Below, piece by piece: positions 1-5,643 of a stretch of DNA of 9,072 nucleotides. Both the position numbers and the translations under genes were made by a program. The stretch comes from Atopobium sp. (lineage in GTDB: Bacteria > Actinomycetota > Coriobacteriia > Coriobacteriales > Atopobiaceae), in NCBI GenBank assembly GCA_015258785.1, contig JABZHP010000048.1:1-9072 (forward strand), read 5' to 3'. Positions within the stretch are counted from its first letter, which is position 1; each line of letters starts with the position of its first letter. A model generated the notes under the pieces. It searched no databases and had not been told where the DNA came from. It saw only the letters and a list, made by a program, of their open reading frames with translations.

Positions 1-8
1 GGCATTTT

Positions 9-96
9 ACACACCTAATAAAGATAATCTGCGCGTTAGAGGTATTTTCAGCGTCATGTATACGTCTTTTTAACAGATTATCTGACTTAGGTGTGT
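9..96. repeat. Imperfect inverted repeat (23-bp arms) in the left intergenic region
   Basis: Positions 9-31 and 74-96 are reverse complements at 20 of 23 positions, separated by a 42-nt spacer (32-73). The mismatches are three consecutive bases (19-21 against 84-86). Each arm contains the core ACACACCTAA and GATAATCTG. The right arm is the tail of the 82-bp repeat at 67-148. The left arm is therefore an extra, diverged copy of that tail facing the other way, and it may belong to a repeat that starts before the window. The spacer shows no open reading frame. The inverted repeat is seen directly; that it is the meeting point of two tail-to-tail elements is inference. Confidence 0.75.
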
Positions 97-148
97 TTTG
101 AACTGACTCCTATTTCTCGTGTCCAAGAAATGGGAGGCAGTTCACAAG
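67..148 (-). repeat. 82-bp intergenic repeat, left copy
   Basis: This segment matches the reverse complement of 8991-9072 at 77 of 82 positions (differences at 83, 106, 108, 111 and 144). Read on the minus strand, it starts 57 nt after the stop codon of the phospholipase C-like gene. It consists of a hairpin (143 down to 100, arms of 19 nt, loop GACA closed by a G-C pair) followed by a tail of about 30 nt containing ACACACCTAAGTC and GATAATCTG. The left hairpin carries two stem mismatches, so this copy looks more decayed than the right one. There is no T-run after the hairpin, so it is not a classical intrinsic terminator. Its function is unknown. It could be a short mobile repeat, a 3'-end RNA element, or an insertion-sequence remnant. 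Confidence 0.9.
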
Positions 149-205
149 GTAGTCGCCTTTTGCTTACGTGTTTGAATGCTCAACGCATTTGTATTTTGTT
201 GCGAG

Positions 206-1171
206 CTAGTCCTCGTCATCAACCATTTCTACAACGGGTTTGCCCATGTAATTGATACCGTCGACCAGCTCTTCTAGGGTGATTCTCTGACCTAAGATAG
301 TTGCCTGAACAAGCTCTTTGTAGAACTCACGAGCTTCATCCATAAGATCAAGAATACTTTCAGTCTTAATTTCTCCGGTATAAGGCTCTTTCCAAGGAAG
401 GCGCTTGAGATTAGCGGTAGGGAAGTCCTCAGTCATAACAATACGGTGAGCCATTGCGGCAACGTACGAATTGTTTGAAGGGCGCATGAACTTCTCGGTC
501 TTGTATAAAACGTCAGGAAGCTTGGTAGTGTATTTAGGATCAGTGCGCTCTACCGTGTGGTAAATGCGAGCGTAGTCCTGGAGGGCTTTCTCGTACTCAC
601 CAACGCCAACATTAAGGCCAAATACCTGAAGCGCTACTTGCGAGAAAAGCGCGCCACCAACGTGTTTGGTGGATTCAATGGCTTCAAGCACCTCAGCTGG
701 TGGAAACGTCTCAACGGTAGTGTGGCGCATGTGCCAAAGAAGGTATGAATCCAAATCCGTTTCGATGATTGGATGAAGCTCTCTGTAGGCATTTTTGAGA
801 GATGGTTCCGCCTCAATCAGCGCATCTTGCTGGGAATACACAAACGGATGGACAATCCTATCTAGCGCGTAGTGCGCTAAGAGGCCAAGCGCAAACGCAC
901 GACCAGCTGGCATGTCGCTCTGCGGGAGGCGAGAAACCCCATCGCGAATGGATAAAAATGCGTCAACAATATGGCCTGCGTGCATACGACGATGCAGCCT
1001 ATTGCAGGCAAGTGAGTGGTTTGGCCAGGCTAGATGACGAGCCAAGAAAGGATCAGGTCCCTGGTTTCCAAGCAAGAACGCATTGACCTCTGCATTAGTT
1101 GCAACAAGCTCTTGCGGTAAATCATGAACCACCTCTGCACCAAACAGATAGTGGGTTATTAAAGCAGGCAT
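206..1171 (-). CDS. Zinc-dependent phospholipase C-like protein
   Basis: The protein has 321 residues and starts at ATG 1171, with AAGGAG at 1176-1181 four bases upstream. It matches the zinc-dependent phospholipase C / S1-P1 nuclease-like fold by its spaced metal-ligand motifs: THYLFG with His7 near the N-terminus, GNQGPDPF with Asp40, GLLAHYALDRIVHP with His100, Asp104 and His108, and ETDLDSYLL with Glu137 and Asp139. No signal peptide or membrane segment is visible, so it is probably cytoplasmic, unlike secreted clostridial phospholipase C. In the wider family these residues bind a zinc cluster that hydrolyses phosphodiester bonds. The actual substrate here is unknown. The C-terminal third (about 190-321) carries no motif I recognise. 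The gene is transcribed alone, divergently from mntP, and its 3' side carries the 82-bp repeat. Family membership is fairly secure; enzymatic activity is inferred. Confidence 0.8.
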   Translation of the reverse strand: MPALITHYLFGAEVVHDLPQELVATNAEVNAFLLGNQGPDPFLARHLAWPNHSLACNRLHRRMHAGHIVDAFLSIRDGVSRLPQSDMPAGRAFALGLLAHYALDRIVHPFVYSQQDALIEAEPSLKNAYRELHPIIETDLDSYLLWHMRHTTVETFPPAEVLEAIESTKHVGGALFSQVALQVFGLNVGVGEYEKALQDYARIYHTVERTDPKYTTKLPDVLYKTEKFMRPSNNSYVAAMAHRIVMTEDFPTANLKRLPWKEPYTGEIKTESILDLMDEAREFYKELVQATILGQRITLEELVDGINYMGKPVVEMVDDED

Positions 1172-1185
1172 AACACTCCTTGTAG

Positions 1186-1226
1186 TTTTTCAGTATAAGA
1201 GTAGCTGAAAAACGCTCATAGGCGTT
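1186..1226. promoter_or_regulatory. Divergent control region with two inverted repeats
   Basis: Between the phospholipase C-like gene and mntP lie two adjacent perfect inverted repeats. TTTTTCAG (1186-1193) pairs with CTGAAAAA (1205-1212) across 11 nt, and AACGC (1211-1215) pairs with GCGTT (1222-1226) across 6 nt. A -10-like TATACT on the minus strand (1197 to 1192) overlaps the first repeat, and TAAAAT (1226-1231) on the plus strand abuts the second. Neither has a convincing -35 box. The arrangement would suit an operator shared by divergent promoters, but no regulator family is recognisable from it. The palindromes are seen; a regulatory role is inferred. Confidence 0.4.
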
Positions 1227-1264
1227 AAAATTTCATCTTTGTGTTACAAGATTTAATGATACCT

Positions 1265-1268
1265 AGGA
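1265..1268 (+). promoter_or_regulatory. Ribosome-binding site of mntP
   Basis: AGGA lies 8 nt before ATG 1277 and favours that start. The in-frame GTG at 1241 would add 12 residues (MLQDLMIPRNSH) that are not typical of the family, and it has no Shine-Dalgarno-like sequence ahead of it. Confidence 0.6.
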
Positions 1269-1276
1269 ACTCACAC

Positions 1277-1855
1277 ATGGGTCTACTGGAAATTTTACTG
1301 CTGGGTGTGGCGCTTGCAACAGATGCGTTCTCTGTCACCATCTCTAACACCTTTGCCTTTGATGACCATAGGTTTTCTCGCCTTATGCGTATGCCTCTTT
1401 TCTTTGGCCTCTTTCAGTTTGGTATGCCTCTTGCTGGTTATTTTGTTGGCGGCATTGCAGCAGAGTTGATTGAGAAGTATGCAGGAATGGTCTCTTTAGT
1501 CATCCTTGGTTTTATCGGTTCAAACATGCTGTACAGCGGTTATAAGGCGCTCAAAGAAGACGCTTCTGAGGAAGATGAGGAAGAAGCCCAGCAAAGTGCT
1601 ACGACGCTCTCTTTTGGAAAGCTGCTCTTTCAAGCTGTTGCTACGGCAATCGACGCCTTTGCTGTTGGTGTAAGTTTTAGGGCACATAATGTAGACATCT
1701 TGGTTGCCTCGGCGCTCTTTGGCATTATTACCGCAATTCTCTGTACCATTGCTCTGTTCATTGGCAAAAAACTTGGTTCTCTTCTGGGCGACCGTGCCGA
1801 GATGGTGGGCGGTATAGTACTTATCCTGATTGGACTAAAAGCCTTTTTTGGATAA
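1277..1855 (+). CDS. mntP: Manganese efflux pump MntP
   Basis: The protein has 192 residues (E. coli MntP has 188) and is a hydrophobic protein with about six predicted membrane helices in two similar halves. The family signature is plain: ALATDAFSV near residues 12-20 (Asp16) in the first half is echoed by VATAIDAFAVG near 121-131 (Asp126) in the second. These membrane-embedded aspartates are the expected Mn2+-handling residues. FGLFQFGMPLAGY (43-55) and GDRAEMVGGIVLILIGLK (171-188) are also typical. The central cytoplasmic loop is unusually acidic (about 94-104, KEDASEEDEEEA). In E. coli MntP exports excess Mn2+ and is controlled by MntR and a yybP-ykoY riboswitch. The 105-bp upstream gap here is too short for an obvious riboswitch and none is seen. 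The next gene follows after 44 bp on the same strand with no terminator, so the two probably share a transcript. Confidence 0.93.
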   Translation: MGLLEILLLGVALATDAFSVTISNTFAFDDHRFSRLMRMPLFFGLFQFGMPLAGYFVGGIAAELIEKYAGMVSLVILGFIGSNMLYSGYKALKEDASEEDEEEAQQSATTLSFGKLLFQAVATAIDAFAVGVSFRAHNVDILVASALFGIITAILCTIALFIGKKLGSLLGDRAEMVGGIVLILIGLKAFFG

Positions 1856-1887
1856 AATCTGTTTGACCAGACGGATTATGTAGCAGG

Positions 1888-1895
1888 TAAGGAGG
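1888..1895 (+). promoter_or_regulatory. Strong ribosome-binding site for the solute-binding protein gene
   Basis: TAAGGAGG is a near-perfect anti-16S match, 4 nt before GTG 1900. It supports the GTG start in preference to any downstream codon. Such a strong site suggests the gene is translated efficiently even if it is co-transcribed from the mntP promoter. Confidence 0.75.
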
Positions 1896-1899
1896 TAGC

Positions 1900-3186
1900 G
1901 TGAAGTTTATCCCAGATTGTCTGCGCCAGAAGATGCATAAAACTTTTGGACCAAAAGACCCTGACGAGAAGATCACTCCACCAACTGCCACTTCTGTTAC
2001 AAGAACCTCATTTATTATCCTGGCTGTCTCGGCGGTTGCAGCACCTGTAATAGCTACGGTAGCAAATGTTTTGAGTCCAGGAATTTCTTATGTTCAGCAG
2101 GAGCTTCTTCCTCCACAGCTTAATTCAAAGGTTCCTGGCTATGCTCGAGCGCTTATTCAACTTGCGCAACGAGAGGGCTCCCTCAATCTTTTAAGTACTT
2201 CCAAAGAAGCGGTAAAGCCCCTGGTAGAAACATATTCAAGAATGTTTTCTATGCCTGTTACGGTGGGTGAGGCAACGGAGGAAGAAATTCAGGAGTTTAT
2301 TCAGCAAACATATACTTCTGGTAAGAGTTCGGAGTCTGAAACTTCTGATACCAAATCTGATGTTGATTGGGGCTTTGAGAAACCCGATGTCATTTTCTTG
2401 GCAAGCGAAGCTCTCATGCAAAATTTTGAGACTTCCGCATATTGTCAACCGTTTGAAGTTTCTTCAACAGACCAGTACGTGCGCCCTGAGTTTTTTGACG
2501 CCACTGGACAATGGTATGCCTACGCTGCAGATCCATTGGTTTTACTGGTAAATCAAGAGCGCCTTAACGAGAAAAAGATTCAGCGTCCTCACGAATGGAC
2601 CGATCTTCTTACAGATGGCCTGCGTGGAAGGTATGTTATTCCTGACCCCGCACTTACGTATGCGGGAAAGAAGTTTGAATCGCTCTTTTTAGGTCAGTAT
2701 GGACTGGATAAAGGTGCTCAAATTATCCAAAGTCTGTTTGAAAATGTTGACGCATTTTCTGAGAGTACCTATCAAGCTATTAGAGACACAGGATTTGGCA
2801 GGTACAGGGCTTGTGTTTGTCCGCTGAGCGCTGCCTATAGAGCAATTACTAAAGACGATTTTGATAATCTTTCAGTTATTCTGCCAGGCACTTCTTATTT
2901 CTCTACGATAAGGTCATTTGTATGTCGGGGGTCAAAACATACGTATTCAGCGTATTTATGGCAGGAATTTATTACTAAGCGAGATTCTGCTGAACACATG
3001 GGAGAAATGGACTCGTTCTTCTCGCCAGTTATTGAGGGAACACCAACGCCTTGGTATGCAGATCGTCTGAATTTGACAGCAGTAAGTGAATCAATGCAGA
3101 TAGCTCCTGCTCCAACCGATGCAGAAGGCAATCTCATCAAGCTCGAAGACGTTCATGCTATCTACAGTAAGTTGGCCAATGCATAG
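1900..3186 (+). CDS. Membrane-anchored ABC-type extracellular solute-binding protein
   Basis: The protein has 428 residues and starts at GTG. The N-terminus is a charged cytoplasmic stretch (1-33), then one hydrophobic segment (about 36-58, TSFIILAVSAVAAPVIATV onward), with no lipobox cysteine. It is probably tethered by an uncleaved signal anchor with the binding domain outside. The body resembles class-II periplasmic binding proteins of the ferric iron/thiamine/polyamine type: a first lobe from about 90 (GSLNLLSTSKEAVKPLVETY), a hinge with YAYAADPLVLLVNQERL (206-222), and HEWTDLLTDGLRGRYVIPDP (231-250). A low-complexity Ser/Glu/Asp insert sits near 139-155. The ligand cannot be read from the sequence. 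No ABC permease or ATPase gene lies next to it in this window. It follows mntP by 44 bp, suggesting a metal link, but that is inference from context only. The fold assignment is moderately secure; the substrate is unknown. Confidence 0.7.
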   Translation: MKFIPDCLRQKMHKTFGPKDPDEKITPPTATSVTRTSFIILAVSAVAAPVIATVANVLSPGISYVQQELLPPQLNSKVPGYARALIQLAQREGSLNLLSTSKEAVKPLVETYSRMFSMPVTVGEATEEEIQEFIQQTYTSGKSSESETSDTKSDVDWGFEKPDVIFLASEALMQNFETSAYCQPFEVSSTDQYVRPEFFDATGQWYAYAADPLVLLVNQERLNEKKIQRPHEWTDLLTDGLRGRYVIPDPALTYAGKKFESLFLGQYGLDKGAQIIQSLFENVDAFSESTYQAIRDTGFGRYRACVCPLSAAYRAITKDDFDNLSVILPGTSYFSTIRSFVCRGSKHTYSAYLWQEFITKRDSAEHMGEMDSFFSPVIEGTPTPWYADRLNLTAVSESMQIAPAPTDAEGNLIKLEDVHAIYSKLANA

Positions 3187-3215
3187 TTTTTCCATACGTT
3201 AAGCATTTGGACACC

Positions 3216-3245
3216 AAAAACGGCCCAGGTAAACTGAGCCGTTTT
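3216..3245. terminator. Bidirectional intrinsic terminator between the solute-binding protein gene and glnN
   Basis: A stem with arms AAAACGGCCCAG (3217-3228) and CTGAGCCGTTTT (3234-3245) encloses the 5-nt loop GTAAA, with one C/A mismatch. The plus strand ends in TTTT, and the minus strand ends in TTTTT (3220 to 3216). It can therefore end transcription from the solute-binding protein gene (stop 30 nt upstream) and from glnN (stop about 60 nt upstream on the minus strand). This is the clearest intrinsic terminator in the window. Confidence 0.85.
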
Positions 3246-3260
3246 GCTGTATAGATGGAG

Positions 3261-3286
3261 TGGCGAGAAGACCGGGTTTCTCGCCA
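3261..3286 (-). terminator. Hairpin after glnN built from an inverted TTCTCGCC pair
   Basis: TGGCGAGAA (3261-3269) and TTCTCGCCA (3278-3286) form a perfect 9-bp stem with an 8-nt loop, starting about 19 nt beyond the glnN stop on the minus strand. No T-run follows, so it may act as a transcript-end stabiliser or an auxiliary terminator ahead of the stronger one at 3216-3245. The same stem recurs after rnhA (8943-8962). Confidence 0.6.
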
Positions 3287-3304
3287 AGAAGCCCTGATGA
3301 AGAA

Positions 3305-5398
3305 TTAGACGTAGAAGAGCATCTTGTTGTAGCTAGGAACTGGCCACCAGTCGTGTCCGCAGATGAGCTCCATGGAGTCAACGGCGCTGCGCAGGCGGGC
3401 CATAGCAGGAAGAACTTCATTGCAGTAGTATTCGCACTGCTCCTGAGGCTGATCCTTCATCTGGTGAGCTGTGGTGTTGATCTCATCAAGACTGTTGGTA
3501 GCTGCGTAAATCTCGTCAATACCTGCGGTGAGTTTCTCAACAATCTCTGTCTCAGCTGCACTTTTGATGCCAATGGCCTGCTTAGCAGCAACTGAAGAGG
3601 CAACATCACTTGAGTAGGTAAAGAGAGCGGGCAGGTACATGTGGCGCGTCATATACAGCATGGTACGAGCCTCGATGTTAAGGACCTTGGCGTACTGCTC
3701 GGCCTTTGCAATGTAGCGAGCCTGTGCTTCTGCTTGAGAAAGAACGCCGTAGCGCTCAAAGAGCTCAATGTTCTCTGGAGCAACCATTGCAGGGAGTGCC
3801 TCAGGTGTGGTGCGGAGGTTTGGAAGACCGCGCTCCTCGGCAAGTTTCTCCCAATCACCTGAGTAGCCATTGCCCTCAAAGAGGATGCGCTCGTGAGCCT
3901 TAAAGGTGTCAATAACCCAGCTCAAAGCTTCCTTAGTGAAGTTCTCCCCAGAAACGTTTTCAAGGTCATTTGCAAAGCGGTCGCACTGCTCGGCAACAAT
4001 GGTGTTCAAAATAACATTAGGGTCAGAAAGATTCTGCTGGCTACCACACATGCGGAACTCAAATTTGTTACCAGTAAACGCAAAGGGGCTGGTACGGTTT
4101 CTGTCCGTATTATCCCTAAGAACTGCAGGAAGTGTTGGTACGCCCAAATCCATACGAGTGCGCTTTGCACCGTGGACGTCGGAACCTGTGATGAGGTCAT
4201 CAACAATTACAGAAAGCGCAGCACCTAAGAAGACGGAAACAATTGCAGGTGGAGCCTCATTTGCGCCAAGTCGGTGATCGTTTCCAGCGGATGCAACAGA
4301 CATGCGCAAAAGGTCTGCATGTGAGTCAACAGCGGCTACAAGGCAGGCAAGGAAGACCAAGAAGCGAAGGTTCTCGCCAGGCTTATCACCAGGCTCAAGT
4401 AGGTTCTCGTTGTCTGCAGAGAGCGACCAGTTGTCGTGCTTACCAGAGCCGTTGACGTACTCAAAGGGTTTCTCGTGCTCAAGGCAGGCAAGACCGTGAT
4501 GAGTTGCAAGAAGCTTGAGCTTCTCCATGGTCAGGAGATTGTTGTCAATAGCGAGTGCACCTTGCTCAAAGACAGGTGCAAGCTCATGCTGGCAAGGAGC
4601 AACCTCATTGTGCTTGGTCTTTGCAGGGATGCCCAGCTTCCAGAGCTCGTCATCAAGCTCTTTCATGAAGTTGTTGACGGTTGGACGAATGGCGCCAAAG
4701 TAGTGCTCATCAAGCTCTTGGCCCTTGCTTGGCTCACAACCAAAGAGGGTACGACCGCAAAGGATAAGGTCAGGGCGCTGCTCAAAGTCTTCCTCTTTGA
4801 TAAGGAAGTACTCCTGCTCAGGGCCAATGTTTGTAACAACCCGAGATGGCTCTTGTCCAAAGAGAGCGAGCACGCGTTTAGCCTGCTTTTCAAGGGCAAC
4901 CTGGGAGCGAAGTAGCGGAGTACGCTTGTCTAGAGCTTCTCCGGTGTATGAAATAAATGCTGTTGGAATGCAGAGAACTTCATCTTTGATGAAAGTTGGG
5001 CTTGCAGGATCCCAAACCGTGTAACCGCGAGCCTCAAACGTGGCTCGAAGACCACCAGAAGGGAAGCTTGATGCGTCAGGCTCGCCCTGTACCAGCTCTT
5101 TTCCCGAGAAGGACATCAAAATAGTGCCGTTTCCCTGAGGAGTCATAAAGCTGTCGTGCTTCTCGGAAGTAATACCTGTGAGAGGCTGGAACCAGTGGGT
5201 GAAGTGAGTAGCACCTTTTTCTAGCGCCCACTCTTTCATGGCATGCGCAACCTCGTTTGCAATGTCGAGGTCAAGCGGCTTGCCGTCCTGGATGACACTA
5301 CGAAGTTTCTTGTACGTTGGCCTTGGCAGGCGTTCTTGCATGTCTGCGTCGGTAAAGAGAAGTGAGCCAAATTCCTGAGAAACTTTGTCGTGAGCCAC
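3305..5398 (-). CDS. glnN: Type III glutamine synthetase GlnN
   Basis: The enzyme (697 residues, usual for the roughly 700-residue type III family) makes glutamine from glutamate, ammonia and ATP in the cytoplasm. The type III-specific N-terminal part includes KGATHFTHWFQPLTG (61-75) and GGLRATFEARGYTVWDP (115-131). The catalytic barrel follows: GPEQEYF (192-198, metal-binding glutamates), KHNEVAPCQHELAP (262-275), NGSGKHDNWSLS (316-327), LGANEAPPAIVS (377-388) and DRNRTSPFAFTGNKFEFR (432-449). The protein ends in WWPVPSYNKMLFYV, typical of a complete type III C-terminus. The start is GTG 5398, four bases after AAGGAGG. An open frame extends 41 codons further upstream to ATG 5521, but that stretch is not family-like. 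The gene stands alone, convergent with the solute-binding protein gene and divergent from polA. No recognisable nitrogen-control site was found. Confidence 0.95.
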   Translation of the reverse strand: MAHDKVSQEFGSLLFTDADMQERLPRPTYKKLRSVIQDGKPLDLDIANEVAHAMKEWALEKGATHFTHWFQPLTGITSEKHDSFMTPQGNGTILMSFSGKELVQGEPDASSFPSGGLRATFEARGYTVWDPASPTFIKDEVLCIPTAFISYTGEALDKRTPLLRSQVALEKQAKRVLALFGQEPSRVVTNIGPEQEYFLIKEEDFEQRPDLILCGRTLFGCEPSKGQELDEHYFGAIRPTVNNFMKELDDELWKLGIPAKTKHNEVAPCQHELAPVFEQGALAIDNNLLTMEKLKLLATHHGLACLEHEKPFEYVNGSGKHDNWSLSADNENLLEPGDKPGENLRFLVFLACLVAAVDSHADLLRMSVASAGNDHRLGANEAPPAIVSVFLGAALSVIVDDLITGSDVHGAKRTRMDLGVPTLPAVLRDNTDRNRTSPFAFTGNKFEFRMCGSQQNLSDPNVILNTIVAEQCDRFANDLENVSGENFTKEALSWVIDTFKAHERILFEGNGYSGDWEKLAEERGLPNLRTTPEALPAMVAPENIELFERYGVLSQAEAQARYIAKAEQYAKVLNIEARTMLYMTRHMYLPALFTYSSDVASSVAAKQAIGIKSAAETEIVEKLTAGIDEIYAATNSLDEINTTAHQMKDQPQEQCEYYCNEVLPAMARLRSAVDSMELICGHDWWPVPSYNKMLFYV

Positions 5399-5402
5399 AG
5401 CC

Positions 5403-5409
5403 CCTCCTT
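5403..5409 (-). promoter_or_regulatory. Ribosome-binding site deciding the glnN start
   Basis: AAGGAGG on the minus strand lies 4 nt before GTG 5398. It sits inside the longer open frame that begins at 5521, so it points to the internal GTG as the real start, giving a protein beginning VAHDKVSQEFGSLLF (initiator read as Met). Confidence 0.8.
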
Positions 5410-5443
5410 GTGGGTAAATGCTGGCAGTTAGTCTGTTTTCTCG

Positions 5444-5513
5444 CGTGCTGGGCACGTTATGTTGATTGTTATTTTCGCACGTTTGCCACTGAGAGGGTGG
5501 CGAGGATGCAAAC
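5444..5513. promoter_or_regulatory. glnN upstream region with nested palindromes
   Basis: This lies in the 245-bp glnN/polA divergent gap. GTTTGC (5481-5486) and GCAAAC (5508-5513) are complementary. Nested between them, GCCAC (5485-5489) pairs with GTGGC (5497-5501) around a 7-nt loop; because the two stems share two bases, they may be alternative folds. Nearer glnN, CGTGC (5444-5448) pairs with GCACG (5452-5456) around TGG. They could be operator sites or leader RNA structure for glnN. I see no good sigma-70 promoter here and recognise no known motif. Confidence 0.3.
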
Positions 5514-5609
5514 AGAAACATAACGATTACAAAAAATTTAGTCGCCGCTAGAAGAGACGTGGGCTTTGTTTCCGGAGGCTCTGGCGCGCATAAGCGGAGA
5601 AAGTCTTAG

Positions 5610-5615
5610 TACAAT
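5610..5615 (+). promoter_or_regulatory. Possible -10 box of polA
   Basis: TACAAT matches the sigma-70 -10 consensus at 5 of 6 positions and would place the transcript start about 20 nt before ATG 5644. No good -35 hexamer lies 16-18 nt upstream, so this is only a candidate. If correct, it excludes the in-frame TTG at 5566 as a start. Confidence 0.35.
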
Positions 5616-5632
5616 AGAGGTACACAAACAAA

Positions 5633-5638
5633 GAGGAG
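5633..5638 (+). promoter_or_regulatory. Ribosome-binding site of polA
   Basis: GAGGAG lies 5 nt before ATG 5644. The TTG at 5566, which would add 26 residues, has no comparable site and lies upstream of the candidate -10 box. Confidence 0.7.
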
Positions 5639-5643
5639 CAGGT

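Noticed and set aside
160..173. 14-nt inverted match between 160-173 and 8381-8394
   Set aside because: A match of this length is expected by chance at about the 0.3 level in a window this size, and one copy begins at the polA stop codon.
1241..1276. Longer mntP start at GTG 1241
   Set aside because: No ribosome-binding site ahead of it, and the extra 12 residues are not family-like; ATG 1277 has AGGA at good spacing and the usual protein length.
1172..1276. yybP-ykoY manganese riboswitch before mntP
   Set aside because: The gap is short and is filled by simple palindromes; none of the riboswitch's conserved junction structure is visible.
1856..1877. AATCTGT/ACGGATT stem-loop between mntP and the solute-binding protein gene
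   Set aside because: Only 7 bp with one wobble and no T-run; too weak to call a terminator or attenuator.
3305..5398. Several open frames of 60-160 codons on the plus strand across glnN
   Set aside because: They lie antisense to a strongly conserved gene, have no recognisable domains or good ribosome-binding sites, and follow from the codon pattern of glnN.
5399..5521. N-terminal extension of glnN to ATG 5521
   Set aside because: The 41 extra residues look like translated leader sequence and include the AAGGAGG site of the GTG at 5398; without them the protein has the usual type III length.
5566..5643. N-terminal extension of polA to TTG 5566
   Set aside because: Rare start codon with no ribosome-binding site, and it would lie upstream of the candidate -10 box; ATG 5644 has GAGGAG.
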